NCBI GenBank assembly: GCA_021774575.1
Contig: JAJFIX010000006.1
Span: forward strand, 310,001-374,000
Direction of reading: 5' to 3'
Source of the DNA: Alphaproteobacteria bacterium
GTDB taxonomy: Bacteria > Pseudomonadota > Alphaproteobacteria > UBA6615
Length of the DNA stretch: 64,000 nucleotides
Shown here: positions 46,881 to 56,056 of the stretch, piece by piece
Layout of the letters: the number at the start of each line of letters is the position of its first letter
How positions within the stretch are numbered: position 1 is the first letter of the stretch
Notes under the pieces: model-generated
The model's input: the letters and a program-made list of their open reading frames with translations, nothing else
What the model was told of the DNA's origin: nothing
Database searches by the model: none
Position numbers and translations under genes: made by a program

Positions 46881-48092
46881 ATGTTGAACGACCGTCTGAC
46901 ATCACTAACGGATTATCCGTTCGATCGGTTGCGCACACTCCTGAGTGGTGTCGAGCCACCGGCTGGATTAGCGCAAATTGGCATGCATATTGGCGAGCCA
47001 AAACATGCGCCGCCCTCGTTCGTTGCCGATATTTTGGCCGACAATCTAGACGGTTGGGGCCGATATCCGCCGCCGGCGGGGTCGCCGGAATTGGTCGCCG
47101 CCATTGGCGAATGGCTCGGTCAACGCTATGGCTTGCCCGCCGGCATGATCAATGGATCCGATCACATCATGCCGGTTGCCGGCACGCGTGAAGCTCTATT
47201 CCTCGCGGCTTTGGCGGCCATTCCGCGGGCAAAAGCCCATGGCGTCAAACCGCCCCATTGTGCCAAACCGGTGGTGCTGCTGCCCAATCCACTTTACGCG
47301 GTTTATTACGGCGCCGCCGTGATGGCGGGCGCCGAGCCGGTGTTATTACCGGCAACGGTGGAAAATGGTTTCCAGCCCGATATTGCGGCCCTTGATTCCG
47401 AGATTTTGGGTCGTGTTGAAATCGCCTATATTAATTCCCCCTCCAACCCGCAAGGCGCGGTGGCAAGTTCGGATAAAATTCGGGCGGCGATAGAGACGGC
47501 CCGGGCCCATGATTTCGTTATCGCCTTTGACGAATGTTATTCGGAAATCTATGTGAACGATCCGCCACCAGGTGGCTTGGCGGCTTGCGCAGCACTGGGC
47601 GGGTCCCTTGATCATGTTCTGGTGTTTCATAGTCTAAGCAAGCGATCGAGTGCGCCGGGACTGCGATCCGGTTTTGTTGCCGGTGACGCCGATTTTATCC
47701 GGGCGTTCAAAACTTTGCGCCAATATGGCGGGGCGACAATCCCGGCACCGATCCAAGCGGCATCGGCCGCACTGTGGCGCGACGAAACCCATGTGGAAGA
47801 AAATCGCGACCTCTACCGGGAAAAATTTTCCGCCGCGTTGGATATTCTTGATGGCCGACTTGGCGCCAAGCAGCCCGGCGGTGGATTTTTCCTGTGGCTT
47901 GATGTCGGGGACGGTGAAGCCGCGGCGCGCCAACTCTGGGCCGATGGTGGGGTGCGCGTGTTGCCGGGCAGATATTACGCCCGAGATGTAGCGACCAGCA
48001 ATCCGGGTGCAAAATTCGTCCGTGTTGCCATCGTTCACGACACCGACACGGTTCGTGACGGTATTGCTCGAATAGCGAAAATTCTAGGCTGA
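46881..48092 (+). CDS. dapC: PLP aminotransferase, probable succinyldiaminopimelate aminotransferase
   Basis: 403 residues from the ATG at 46881. Class I/II aminotransferase with YINSPSNPQG, the PLP lysine in VFHSLSKRSSAPGLRSGFVAG and LPNPLYAVYYGAAVMAGAEP. The N terminus MLNDRLTSLTDYPFDRLRTLL and overall form resemble DapC-type N-succinyl-L,L-diaminopimelate aminotransferases. dapF lies 8 kb downstream on the same strand. The function is a moderate-confidence inference. Confidence 0.8.
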   Translation: MLNDRLTSLTDYPFDRLRTLLSGVEPPAGLAQIGMHIGEPKHAPPSFVADILADNLDGWGRYPPPAGSPELVAAIGEWLGQRYGLPAGMINGSDHIMPVAGTREALFLAALAAIPRAKAHGVKPPHCAKPVVLLPNPLYAVYYGAAVMAGAEPVLLPATVENGFQPDIAALDSEILGRVEIAYINSPSNPQGAVASSDKIRAAIETARAHDFVIAFDECYSEIYVNDPPPGGLAACAALGGSLDHVLVFHSLSKRSSAPGLRSGFVAGDADFIRAFKTLRQYGGATIPAPIQAASAALWRDETHVEENRDLYREKFSAALDILDGRLGAKQPGGGFFLWLDVGDGEAAARQLWADGGVRVLPGRYYARDVATSNPGAKFVRVAIVHDTDTVRDGIARIAKILG

Positions 48093-48105
48093 AAAGGTTA
48101 GTAAA

Positions 48106-50577
48106 ATGACAGTACCCGCGCAAGATTTTGCCCAACGTAGCTCCCGCCGCGCCAGCCGTGCTCGATGGACAATACCAGCCCCGATAAAGTTCTTTATTTT
48201 GCGCCGATCTAGAGAGGCTTTGGGTTTTGTCTTGGCAGGGCTTGGGTTGTTTCTGGCACTCGCCTTGCTCACGTACAGTCAATCGGACCAGTCGTTAAAT
48301 CATGCCACGGAAATTCCGCCGACAAATATGATGGGTGCCTACGGCGCAATTGCCGCTGATTTTGTCTTGCAATTCTTTGCCACGACGTCGGTTCTACTGC
48401 CGGTGTTCTTTTTGGCTTGGGGGTCATATCTTTTTCGCCATCGCGGCATTGGCCATAAGCGCTGGCGCATCCTTGCATTGCCTGTCGCACTCGTGTTGCT
48501 TGCCGTTATGCTCGGACTGGTTGCCCTGGATCCAGTATTGGCACCCTGGCAGCCGGTTGGGGTCGGCGGCGGTGTTGTCGGCGACCTTTTGGCAATGTCT
48601 TTGGCAACGACACTCATCTCGATCGGGGTACCGCTGTGGGGTGGCGTGATCCTATGCAGCATTTGCGCCTTCGTGTTGGTTGCCTTTTGCATGCCGGTGA
48701 CCCGCCAGCAATGGTCTGGCGGAGTGATTGTCGGGGCAACGGCAATTGGCCGGGGCACTAGTCGGATCGCTGGCCGTGTCTTCCAGCTCTTCGGATTTGG
48801 TTTGCGATCATCGGCCAATCTGATGTCGAGCTCCATTGCCAAGTCGCGAACGAAGATCCCTCCAAGGGCTGAAAGTGGTGAAGATGACCGACCTGCGGCG
48901 ACCCCAAAGAAGGCAAAGCCCGCGCGTCGATCAGCTAAAGCACTCGACACCAAGCGCGTGGCGAAAAAAGAACCGAAGCTGAAGGTTGGCCGCCGCGAAA
49001 AAGAGGCGCGACAGAAAAATCTCGACCTGCCGGTACCGAGCGGCACCAAGGGCGGGCACCATTTGCCGCCTATCGATCTCCTGACCCCGGCGACGCGCTC
49101 CGGCGCGGCCGAGGAAATCGACCGGGAGGCTTTGGAGCAGAACGCCCGCATGTTGGAATCCGTGCTGGATGATTTTGGCGTTCGAGGCGATATCGTTCAA
49201 GTTCGGCCCGGTCCGGTGGTGACCATGTATGAGTTGGAACCGGCACCGGGGACCAAGACCAGCCGGGTCATTAGCCTGGCCGACGATATTGCCAGATCGA
49301 TGAGTGCCGTTTCGGTGCGTATTGCCGTGGTGCCGGGTCGCAACGCGATCGGTATTGAGTTGCCAAACGCCGTCCGCGAGATGGTCAGCTTGAGCGAGCT
49401 ACTGGCCTCGGAGAAATTTGAAAAATCAAAAGGGCTGCCTTTGGCGCTGGGTAAGAATATTGCCGGTGAGCCGGTGTTTGCCGATCTTTCTCGGATGCCC
49501 CACGTGTTGATTGCAGGAACTACGGGTTCGGGTAAATCTGTTGGCGTTAATGCCATGATCATCTCCCTGCTCTATCGGTTCACACCGGCAGAATGCCGGT
49601 TCATCATGGTCGATCCGAAAATGCTGGAGCTTTCCATTTATGACGGCATTCCCCACTTGTTGGCACCGGTTGTCACCGATCCAAAAAAGGCGGTTGTGGC
49701 GTTAAAATGGGTGGTCCGTGAAATGGAGACCCGATACCAGTCGATGTCGAAGCTCGGCGTTCGCAATATCGACGGCTACAATCAAACCCTCGCCCAAGCG
49801 CGTAAGTCAGGCGAAATTCTGAGCCGAAAAGTACAGACCGGGTTCGACGGCGATACCGGCAAGCCGGTTTATGAAGAACAGCCTCTCGATATGAACGCAT
49901 TGCCACGGATTGTCGTCATCGTCGATGAAATGGCCGATCTGATGTTGGTTGCGGGTAAAGATGTCGAAGCGGCGATCCAACGCCTGGCACAAATGGCCCG
50001 GGCGGCGGGTATACATCTCGTGATGGCGACCCAGCGGCCTTCGGTCGATGTCGTCACCGGCACTATCAAGGCGAATTTCCCCACTCGCATTGGCTTCCAG
50101 GTCACATCGAAGATCGACAGCCGGACAATTTTGGGTGAGCAAGGCGCCGAGCAACTGCTCGGCCAGGGCGATATGCTCTACATGGCAGGCGGCGGACGCA
50201 TCACGCGTGTTCATGGCGGTTTCGTTTCTGACGATGAAGTAACCGACGTTACGGCCTTTCTGCGCGATCAGGGTGTACCCGACTACGATGATGCAATCAC
50301 CAGCGACGAGAATATCGCCGAGGGTATACCTGGCTTCGACCCATCGGGATCTGATGACGGGGCAAAATCGAGTGACACCCTCTACGATCAAGCCGTTGCG
50401 CTGGTCGCAAGGGAGGGCAAAGCCTCGACAAGTTTCGTTCAGCGTCACTTGCAAATTGGATATAACCGGGCGGCCCGCATTATCGAGCAAATGGAAAAGG
50501 AAGGCGTGGTCAGCCAAGCAAACCATGTCGGCAAGCGCGAAGTCTTGGTTTCCGATCAGAGCGAGCCGGAATACTGA
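48106..50577 (+). CDS. ftsK: DNA translocase FtsK
   Basis: 823 residues. Four N-terminal membrane helices (ALGFVLAGLGLFLALALLTY first), a charged linker with a Lys/Arg-rich stretch, then the motor domain: Walker A GTTGSGKSVGVN near 470, VDPKMLELSIYDGIPHLL, Walker B region RIVVIVDEMADLM. The C-terminal gamma winged helix (YDQAVALVAREGKASTSFVQ) binds KOPS DNA. Coordinates chromosome segregation with division. Starts 13 bases after dapC. Confidence 0.95.
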   Translation: MTVPAQDFAQRSSRRASRARWTIPAPIKFFILRRSREALGFVLAGLGLFLALALLTYSQSDQSLNHATEIPPTNMMGAYGAIAADFVLQFFATTSVLLPVFFLAWGSYLFRHRGIGHKRWRILALPVALVLLAVMLGLVALDPVLAPWQPVGVGGGVVGDLLAMSLATTLISIGVPLWGGVILCSICAFVLVAFCMPVTRQQWSGGVIVGATAIGRGTSRIAGRVFQLFGFGLRSSANLMSSSIAKSRTKIPPRAESGEDDRPAATPKKAKPARRSAKALDTKRVAKKEPKLKVGRREKEARQKNLDLPVPSGTKGGHHLPPIDLLTPATRSGAAEEIDREALEQNARMLESVLDDFGVRGDIVQVRPGPVVTMYELEPAPGTKTSRVISLADDIARSMSAVSVRIAVVPGRNAIGIELPNAVREMVSLSELLASEKFEKSKGLPLALGKNIAGEPVFADLSRMPHVLIAGTTGSGKSVGVNAMIISLLYRFTPAECRFIMVDPKMLELSIYDGIPHLLAPVVTDPKKAVVALKWVVREMETRYQSMSKLGVRNIDGYNQTLAQARKSGEILSRKVQTGFDGDTGKPVYEEQPLDMNALPRIVVIVDEMADLMLVAGKDVEAAIQRLAQMARAAGIHLVMATQRPSVDVVTGTIKANFPTRIGFQVTSKIDSRTILGEQGAEQLLGQGDMLYMAGGGRITRVHGGFVSDDEVTDVTAFLRDQGVPDYDDAITSDENIAEGIPGFDPSGSDDGAKSSDTLYDQAVALVAREGKASTSFVQRHLQIGYNRAARIIEQMEKEGVVSQANHVGKREVLVSDQSEPEY

Positions 50578-50597
50578 CCAGCTCTATTTGGCCAGCC

Positions 50598-51147
50598 TTA
50601 TTTTAACGGTCGGATAAACGCCAGCAAAACCCAGCTACCCATTTCATAGATCAATGCGCCGCGCACATAGTCCCAGGGCATACGGAACCAGATCGGATCA
50701 CCGAGCTGAATGAACCGCGATCCGATGGACCCGGCAACAAGGACGATGGCGCATCGGCGACCATAGGATGCTTGGCTGCCTGTCGCCAGGGCAAGTAACA
50801 GTGCTGCAAAGCCTGTGACCGCCAGATTATGGAGCGCCCCAAAACGCAAGTTTTTTTGTGATTGGGGGTCGATGCCGTCGCGAATAAAGTACAACTTAAA
50901 GAACGGCCCGGTGCCCGGCATGCCAGCTTGCCTGTGACTCGGGTGAATTGCGCGGCTTGGGATAAAAATAGGTGCCCGTTTCCATGTTGCTTTCGACCAG
51001 GGCTTGGGCCGCCGCCGGGTCGATACCCTGGGGCTGGAACACTTAAATAGGTTCGTAAAGCACTGCCCAAAATAACATGCCCCAGACGAAAAGGGCCGCG
51101 GTTGCGACGGGAATTCCGATGATTGCACGGGTGGCCGGATTGCGCAT
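50598..51147 (-). pseudogene. Broken inner-membrane protein gene
   Basis: The pieces form a recognisable small membrane protein read across two lesions. It begins at 51147 with MRNPATRAIIGIPVATAALF and stops at a TAA (51043-51045); the same frame then continues as VFQPQGIDPAAAQALVESNM to about 50905. A one-base shift near 50903-50930 is needed to enter the C-terminal part (GPFFKLYFIRDGIDPQSQKN, membrane helices and DPIWFRMPWDYV, ending at 50598). Proteins with this layout (short N-terminal helix, periplasmic loop, two C-terminal helices) occur widely as unannotated inner-membrane proteins. Two lesions suggest true decay rather than a sequencing error. Confidence 0.75.
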
Positions 51148-51340
51148 GTCTGAACCTTTCGGTGCAAGCGTAAATGATTTGATCGCCTCGAAATTGCCCT
51201 TTCTAAAGGAGCAAAAACCTATCCTGGGCTTGCGGAACCGGAGATCATCATTAGTCCATTTCTGTTTCATTGGGTTGCATGGATAGGTAAAAATGACTAG
51301 TAAGGATTGAGAAGGTGCTTAATTGATGGGGAGTTGGTCG

Positions 51341-51736
51341 ATGGAAAATCGAAATTTTGTTTTGTGTGCTTTGGCTGTGTTCGCCCTCGGGGCGTGTGCG
51401 GATGGCAGTGTAAAGACGAAGACGGGTATTGAAATTGAGGGCTCGCAGATCGGCGGAAATGTTACTCAGACCACTGGTGATACCTCGACAGCGGCGACCA
51501 ACTCGACATCGGTACCGATCAATATTGCGCTGGATCCCAAATCGATAGCTGCGCTGTTCGGCGCAGGGATAGCACTGCCGGTTGAAGTTGACGATGACAT
51601 TGTTGATGCCGTTAGAGGTGAAATTGCCAACAATAACATCTATTCTGAGGGGCAAGTGGCGCAAATTGAAGATGTACTTGAACAATGTGGAAACGCAGAT
51701 ACGGAGTGCCAGATTACGGAAGATGACGGTAGCTAA
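51341..51736 (+). CDS. Unknown lipoprotein (first of a pair)
   Basis: 131 residues, start ATG at 51341 with GGGGAG seven bases before it. Lipoprotein signal NFVLCALAVFALGAC. The mature part is Thr/Ser/Gly-rich (QIGGNVTQTTGDTSTAATNS) then acidic, ending with a Cys pair (QCGNADTEC). No family recognised. Its TAA shares a base with the ATG of the next gene, so the two are translationally coupled. Confidence 0.75.
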   Translation: MENRNFVLCALAVFALGACADGSVKTKTGIEIEGSQIGGNVTQTTGDTSTAATNSTSVPINIALDPKSIAALFGAGIALPVEVDDDIVDAVRGEIANNNIYSEGQVAQIEDVLEQCGNADTECQITEDDGS

Positions 51737-52380
51737 TGGCTTTTCCCGAGGTTCGCTGGGGTTCGCGAATTTTTTTGATTACACTTCTTGCGTTGACCGG
51801 TTGTACCAAGAGTGTTTTCAAGGTGCGCGAGGAATTGCGGAACAATATCTGTGACATTTCGACCAATCAATCTTCGGTCAGAGTCAGTTTTCAGAGCTTG
51901 AAGATATCAGACAGCATCATTGACGGTAATGTGTCTCAGATACTTGAATCCGGTGAGAAATGGGCAGTGGCGTTGATTACCACCGATGAGTCCAGTGTGC
52001 TGATCGAAGCTGGGGGGCCACGTACTATCCCAGGGTTTTGGACGACGGATGCATACGGTTATCCAATGCCCCTTATTGTTAATGTTGCCGATAAGTATGA
52101 GGGGCTTGGGGGAATTTATGGTGCTGGCCAGGTTCCATTCGGCAATCGATCCAACTTATCGATGGACGATGCAATGGCGCGAGCCTTGGATATAGCCGAG
52201 GATAATTGCGATGCACTGGCCGATGAATTTGCCGAGGCCGAAGGTATTCGCCGCAACCGGCTCAATTGTTCTAGAGAATTAGCTAGGCAGATTTGTACCG
52301 CCCAGAATTTGAATATTGGTTCGGAGGGCCGCAACCGGCACACGATGGGCGCTCATTCTCAGGAGCTGGACGAAATATAG
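51736..52380 (+). CDS. Unknown lipoprotein (second of a pair)
   Basis: 214 residues. Lipoprotein signal RIFLITLLALTGC. Contains SIIDGNVSQILESG, sharing the pattern S-x-I-x-G-N-V-S/T-Q with its neighbour (GSQIGGNVTQ). Central GFWTTDAYGYPMPLIVNV and a C-terminal Cys-containing charged part (EDNCDALADEFAEAEGIRRN, NCSRELARQICTAQ). Several cysteines could form disulfides, supporting an envelope location. No known family. Confidence 0.75.
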   Translation: MAFPEVRWGSRIFLITLLALTGCTKSVFKVREELRNNICDISTNQSSVRVSFQSLKISDSIIDGNVSQILESGEKWAVALITTDESSVLIEAGGPRTIPGFWTTDAYGYPMPLIVNVADKYEGLGGIYGAGQVPFGNRSNLSMDDAMARALDIAEDNCDALADEFAEAEGIRRNRLNCSRELARQICTAQNLNIGSEGRNRHTMGAHSQELDEI

Positions 52381-52405
52381 TTGAGCTGATGATGTGGTGT
52401 TCGCG

Positions 52406-53263
52406 CTAATGCTTCTGGCGCCGTGATTCGGTTCGCAGGTTTAGAGAAATTCCGGCAAAAATTATCGCCGCACCGAGGAGGACGGTTGCGTCGAAAGCCT
52501 CTTGATAAGCGAAGTATCCGATAACCGCGATGAGCGGCAACCGCAAGAAGTCCATCGGTGTGACGATGGTCGCATCGGCAAGTTTTAGCGCCCGCGAAAA
52601 ACTGTAATGTGCGGTCAAGCCGGAAACCCCAGCCAATATGGCCCATAGCCATTGACTGCCGACCGGCCAGTTCCAGTCCGCAAGGCCGCCAATCAATGCT
52701 AACGGCATTTGCATGAGAGTCATATAAAACATAATCGCCAGAGGCGTGTCGGTGTTGACCAGTGTTTTCGTAAAAACGTAGGAAGAGGCATAGCAGACGG
52801 CGGCTCCGAGAACTGCTAATTGGGCGAGCTCAATAGTCTGAAAGCCGGGTTGCAGGATGATCAATATTCCGGCAAAACCAAGCCCTAATGCGGCAATTCG
52901 CGTTCGCGTAATTGCTTCACCCAAAAACAGGGCGGCGATCAGCATGACCCATATCGGCGTGGTAAATTCGATAGCGAATACTTGGGTCAGGGGGATCACC
53001 GAAATACCAAAAAACCAGCCATATTGCCCGGCAAAATGGATCACATTTCGACCGAGATGAGTGGTTAGGCGGTGGGTGCGCACCGCCGGCCATCCGATAA
53101 TCGAAAAAAGCAGTGAAACGGCGATGAGGCCGATCAAGCTGCGCCAAAAAAGGATTTGAAAAGTTGTGAGTGCCCCCGATAGCTCGCGTCCGGATACAGC
53201 CATAATGGCAAAGGAAATCAGGGTTCCGGCCATCCACAGGGCAGCGCTAAAAACTGGGTTCAT
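52406..53263 (-). CDS. DMT-superfamily (EamA/RhaT) transporter
   Basis: 285 residues, about ten helices, EamA repeats beginning ALWMAGTLISFAIMAVSGRE and AAVCYASSYVFTKTLVNTDT. Substrate unknown. Convergent with the lipoprotein pair and 10 bases after the esterase start region on the same strand. Confidence 0.88.
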   Translation of the reverse strand: MNPVFSAALWMAGTLISFAIMAVSGRELSGALTTFQILFWRSLIGLIAVSLLFSIIGWPAVRTHRLTTHLGRNVIHFAGQYGWFFGISVIPLTQVFAIEFTTPIWVMLIAALFLGEAITRTRIAALGLGFAGILIILQPGFQTIELAQLAVLGAAVCYASSYVFTKTLVNTDTPLAIMFYMTLMQMPLALIGGLADWNWPVGSQWLWAILAGVSGLTAHYSFSRALKLADATIVTPMDFLRLPLIAVIGYFAYQEAFDATVLLGAAIIFAGISLNLRTESRRQKH

Positions 53264-53273
53264 TAGGCTGGTC

Positions 53274-53987
53274 CTATTCGGCCAGGCCGAGCAATATATC
53301 GGTCAGCTCTGCAGGCATGTCGAGCATTGCAATATGACCGCAGTCCAGCGTGTGGCAGGCCCAATTCGGATCGTGTCCCAGCCGCTCGGAAATGGCACCG
53401 AATGGCGAGGGTTGGTTTTCCAAACAGTGAATATATGAAAGGCTATCGACATTCTTCCAGGCCGAATTATGAATGATCGGCTGTTCCATACACCCGATCG
53501 GTTGGCCGACCGACTGGCGGTCGAGCCAGGCCGCGTCGCTGGCGTCACGGATGCCAAAGACTTTGGCCGTTCGGCCCGGAAATCGCCAACCATCACCTTT
53601 CTCTTCGACCAGTTTGCGAACTGCTTTTGCCCGGTCTTCATCCATATGCGAAAATGAAGACTCGCCGCTTTCCGGCAGAAAGGCATCAAGATATACCAGG
53701 GCTTTGATGCGCGAGGCGACGTGCTCGGTAACCCCAGTGATAACCCGGCCACCGTAGGAATGACCGACAAGGATAAAGTCTTCCAGTTCTTCGGTTTCAA
53801 TTACGCCCAGAATATCTGAAATATGGGTATCAAGATTGACCCCTGCATGGCCTAGATGGGCGCGATCACCAAGGCCGGTGAGCGTCGGTGAGAACACGTC
53901 GTGTCGGGCGGCGCGCAGTCGGGTGGAGATTTTGTTCCAAACCCAACCGCCCAACGAAGCACCATGAACCAGTACGAAAGTCGTCAT
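53274..53987 (-). CDS. Alpha/beta hydrolase, EstC/salicylate-esterase type
   Basis: 237 residues. LVHGASLGGWVWNKI (oxyanion), PTLTGLGDRAHLG, nucleophile Ser in LVGHSYGGRVITG, catalytic His near HTLDCGHIAMLD. Resembles plant-type methylesterases and bacterial EstC esterases. Substrate not inferable. Confidence 0.85.
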   Translation of the reverse strand: MTTFVLVHGASLGGWVWNKISTRLRAARHDVFSPTLTGLGDRAHLGHAGVNLDTHISDILGVIETEELEDFILVGHSYGGRVITGVTEHVASRIKALVYLDAFLPESGESSFSHMDEDRAKAVRKLVEEKGDGWRFPGRTAKVFGIRDASDAAWLDRQSVGQPIGCMEQPIIHNSAWKNVDSLSYIHCLENQPSPFGAISERLGHDPNWACHTLDCGHIAMLDMPAELTDILLGLAE

Positions 53988-54656
53988 CGCCCTTTTTCCG
54001 ATCAGCCTCTGTATTCGTTCATTCCTAATACCGACTATCGTCTCTCGTCGCCATGAGGAACATATATGCCGATCAACGGACGGCGACGTTAATGGGCCCG
54101 CCGGTTTAAAAGTTTCACCATTTGGACGCGCACCGGGTCCAATGGAGAAAATGGCCTAAAAATAGCCTCTCAAGCGCCTACCCGCCCACCTTTCAAAGTT
54201 ATCGTTGATCGGCGGTAATAAGTAGATTCTCTGAGAAAAACGCCAAAATCAGTCAATTTTGGGAATTAGGCGCGCTTTACTGTGACGTTCAATATTTTTG
54301 CAAGCGGGGTGCGGCAAAATCTTATTCATTATAACTTTATTAAAGGTTGCAAAAATTGGTGTGACATGCTCTGGTTGCAATCGTGATTGCCTTCATTCAG
54401 GCTATAGGCATAAACTGTTTTTTTATTCCGTAAATGACGCGCCAAACCTAACGGGGGCTCCCCGGCAGGTGCTGAGAAATGCCTTATTACTTCCGTCGGT
54501 TCGGAAGGTCATCATTAACAGGAGCCTTGGCAAAAGCTCTGCCGAATAGGTTCCTAAAGCATATCGTGCCCTGATATGTCTTCGCGGCGCAGCGGGGGGT
54601 TCCCGAGAGACGCGGCGCCATTTAGTCCACTGACTCACATGAAGGGGGAGTCAATA
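53988..54656. other. Long intergenic region upstream of the XRE regulator
   Basis: About 670 bases with no supported gene; a weak frame at 54298-54549 lacks a ribosome-binding site and protein-like composition. The middle is AT-rich. It contains a 6-base-pair hairpin (CTTCCG/CGGAAG around 54495-54512) and three GANTC sites (54225-54229, 54632-54636, 54648-54652), which a CcrM enzyme would methylate. Probably a long regulatory leader for the downstream regulator. Confidence 0.5.
54631..54653. promoter_or_regulatory. Inverted repeat with two GANTC sites at the regulator ribosome-binding site
   Basis: TGACTC (54631-54636) and GAGTCA (54648-54653) are exact complements with an 11-base spacer. 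Each half contains a GANTC site, and the right half overlaps the GGGGGAG ribosome-binding site directly before the ATG. Could be an autoregulatory operator or a methylation-sensitive switch. Confidence 0.4.
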
Positions 54657-55037
54657 ATGCCTCATCCAGTAGATACACATGTAGGAAAGCGCATGCGCCA
54701 GCGGCGCGAATTGCGGGGAATGCCACAAAAGGAACTGGCAAAAAAACTCGGCATCAGCTTTCAGCAAATCCAGAAATATGAAAGCGGCGCTAATCGCGTT
54801 AGTGCGAGTAAAATGTGGGAGCTTTGCGGGGTTTTAAGCGTTGAACCCAGCTATTTTTTCGAAGGGCTTGATCACGGCAAGCGCCGTGGCCGTGGCGCAT
54901 CGGAGCGCAAACAGGACCAATACGAGCCTGATCCCCATAGTGCGCGCCAAGTTCTTGATCTCAATCAGAATTTCCAGAAAATCAAAGACCAGAATGTACG
55001 GCGCCAGCTGGTTCAACTGGTGAAATCACTGTCTTAG
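54657..55037 (+). CDS. XRE-family HTH transcriptional regulator
   Basis: 126 residues from the ATG at 54657. HTH: VGKRMRQRRELRGMPQKELAKKL and GISFQQIQKYESGANRVSAS. Then ELCGVLSVEPSYFFEGL and a charged tail ending NVRRQLVQLVKSLS. A common single-domain regulator in alphaproteobacteria, of unknown target. Followed 30 bases later by a strong intrinsic terminator, so it is monocistronic. Confidence 0.9.
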   Translation: MPHPVDTHVGKRMRQRRELRGMPQKELAKKLGISFQQIQKYESGANRVSASKMWELCGVLSVEPSYFFEGLDHGKRRGRGASERKQDQYEPDPHSARQVLDLNQNFQKIKDQNVRRQLVQLVKSLS

Positions 55038-55067
55038 CACCTTACGCCGATATTTTTAGTCATTGAT

Positions 55068-55100
55068 AGCCGGATCGCCACGTTCGATCCGGCTGTTTTA
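55068..55100 (+). terminator. Intrinsic terminator after the XRE regulator
   Basis: AGCCGGATCG (55068-55077) pairs perfectly with CGATCCGGCT (55085-55094), loop of 7, followed by GTTTTA. It ends just at an ATG at 55100, which supports a later start for dapF. Confidence 0.9.
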
Positions 55101-55129
55101 TGCTGGACGCACCAAGGCAGGCAGCTTAT

Positions 55130-56050
55130 ATGCCGACCATGAGCCAGCCGTCACACATTAGATCACCGGGTCGATCGCCGGGCCGGACCACGGCTGATGC
55201 GCTTCCCTTCGTCAAAATGCATGGATTGGGCAACGATTTTGTTGTTCTTGATCTCCGATCATTCGAGGTCGGCGAGCAACCGCGGATCGATGCCGGTGCA
55301 GCCCGAGCAATTGCTGACCGTCGCCAAGGTGTGGGATGCGATCAACTCATCGCGCTGGAGCAGCCCCATGACGAGGATGCCGATATATTTATGCGGATCA
55401 TCAACGCCGATGGTGGTGAAGTAGGGGCCTGCGGCAACGCGACCCGCTGTGTTGCCCATTTATTATTTGAAGAATTGGCGCGCGATCGCGCCGTCATTGA
55501 AACCCAAGCTGGGTTGCTCAGCGCCCATCGTTCCGGCGACGATCAAGTTTGCGTCGATATGGGCCTTGCGCGAACCGGTTGGCAGGACCTGCCATTGGCG
55601 CGCGAGACCGATACCCTTGACCTGCCGTTGGTGGCCGGGCCACTCGACCATGGAGTGGGCGTCAATATGGGCAACCCCCACGCGGTGTTCTTTGTCGACC
55701 GTGCCGAGGATGTGGATCTTGCCGCTTGGGGGCCAAAACTTGAACATGATCGTCTGTTTCCCGAACGCGCCAATATCAGTGTGGCTCAAATTATTGGACC
55801 CAAGACAATTCGGAGCCGAACCTGGGAGCGTGGCGTCGGCATTACTCAGGCCTGCGGATCGGGCGCTTGTGCGGTGGCAGTTGCGGCCGCTAGGCGCGAT
55901 CTGACGCCACGCACCGTAACCGTTCGCCTTGACGGCGGGGATTTGGAAATTAACTGGCGTGAAGACGGGCATGTTGAGATGACCGGTCCGGTGGCGACGA
56001 GCTTTAGTGGTACCCTCAATCGCGACTTGGCCCTCGATCGAGGCTCATGA
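55130..56050 (+). CDS. dapF: Diaminopimelate epimerase
   Basis: 306 residues from the ATG at 55130, which follows AAGGCAGG; 55139 is also possible. FVKMHGLGNDFVVLDL, first catalytic Cys101 in GACGNATRCVAHL, second Cys242 in QACGSGACAVAVAAARR. Converts L,L- to meso-diaminopimelate for lysine and peptidoglycan. The N-terminal 25 residues are extra compared with typical DapF. Followed seven bases later by mtaB. Confidence 0.94.
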   Translation: MPTMSQPSHIRSPGRSPGRTTADALPFVKMHGLGNDFVVLDLRSFEVGEQPRIDAGAARAIADRRQGVGCDQLIALEQPHDEDADIFMRIINADGGEVGACGNATRCVAHLLFEELARDRAVIETQAGLLSAHRSGDDQVCVDMGLARTGWQDLPLARETDTLDLPLVAGPLDHGVGVNMGNPHAVFFVDRAEDVDLAAWGPKLEHDRLFPERANISVAQIIGPKTIRSRTWERGVGITQACGSGACAVAVAAARRDLTPRTVTVRLDGGDLEINWREDGHVEMTGPVATSFSGTLNRDLALDRGS

Positions 56051-56056
56051 TCGACA

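Noticed and set aside
54298-54549. Frame of about 83 codons before the XRE regulator
   Set aside because: No ribosome-binding site and no recognisable composition; region treated as regulatory.
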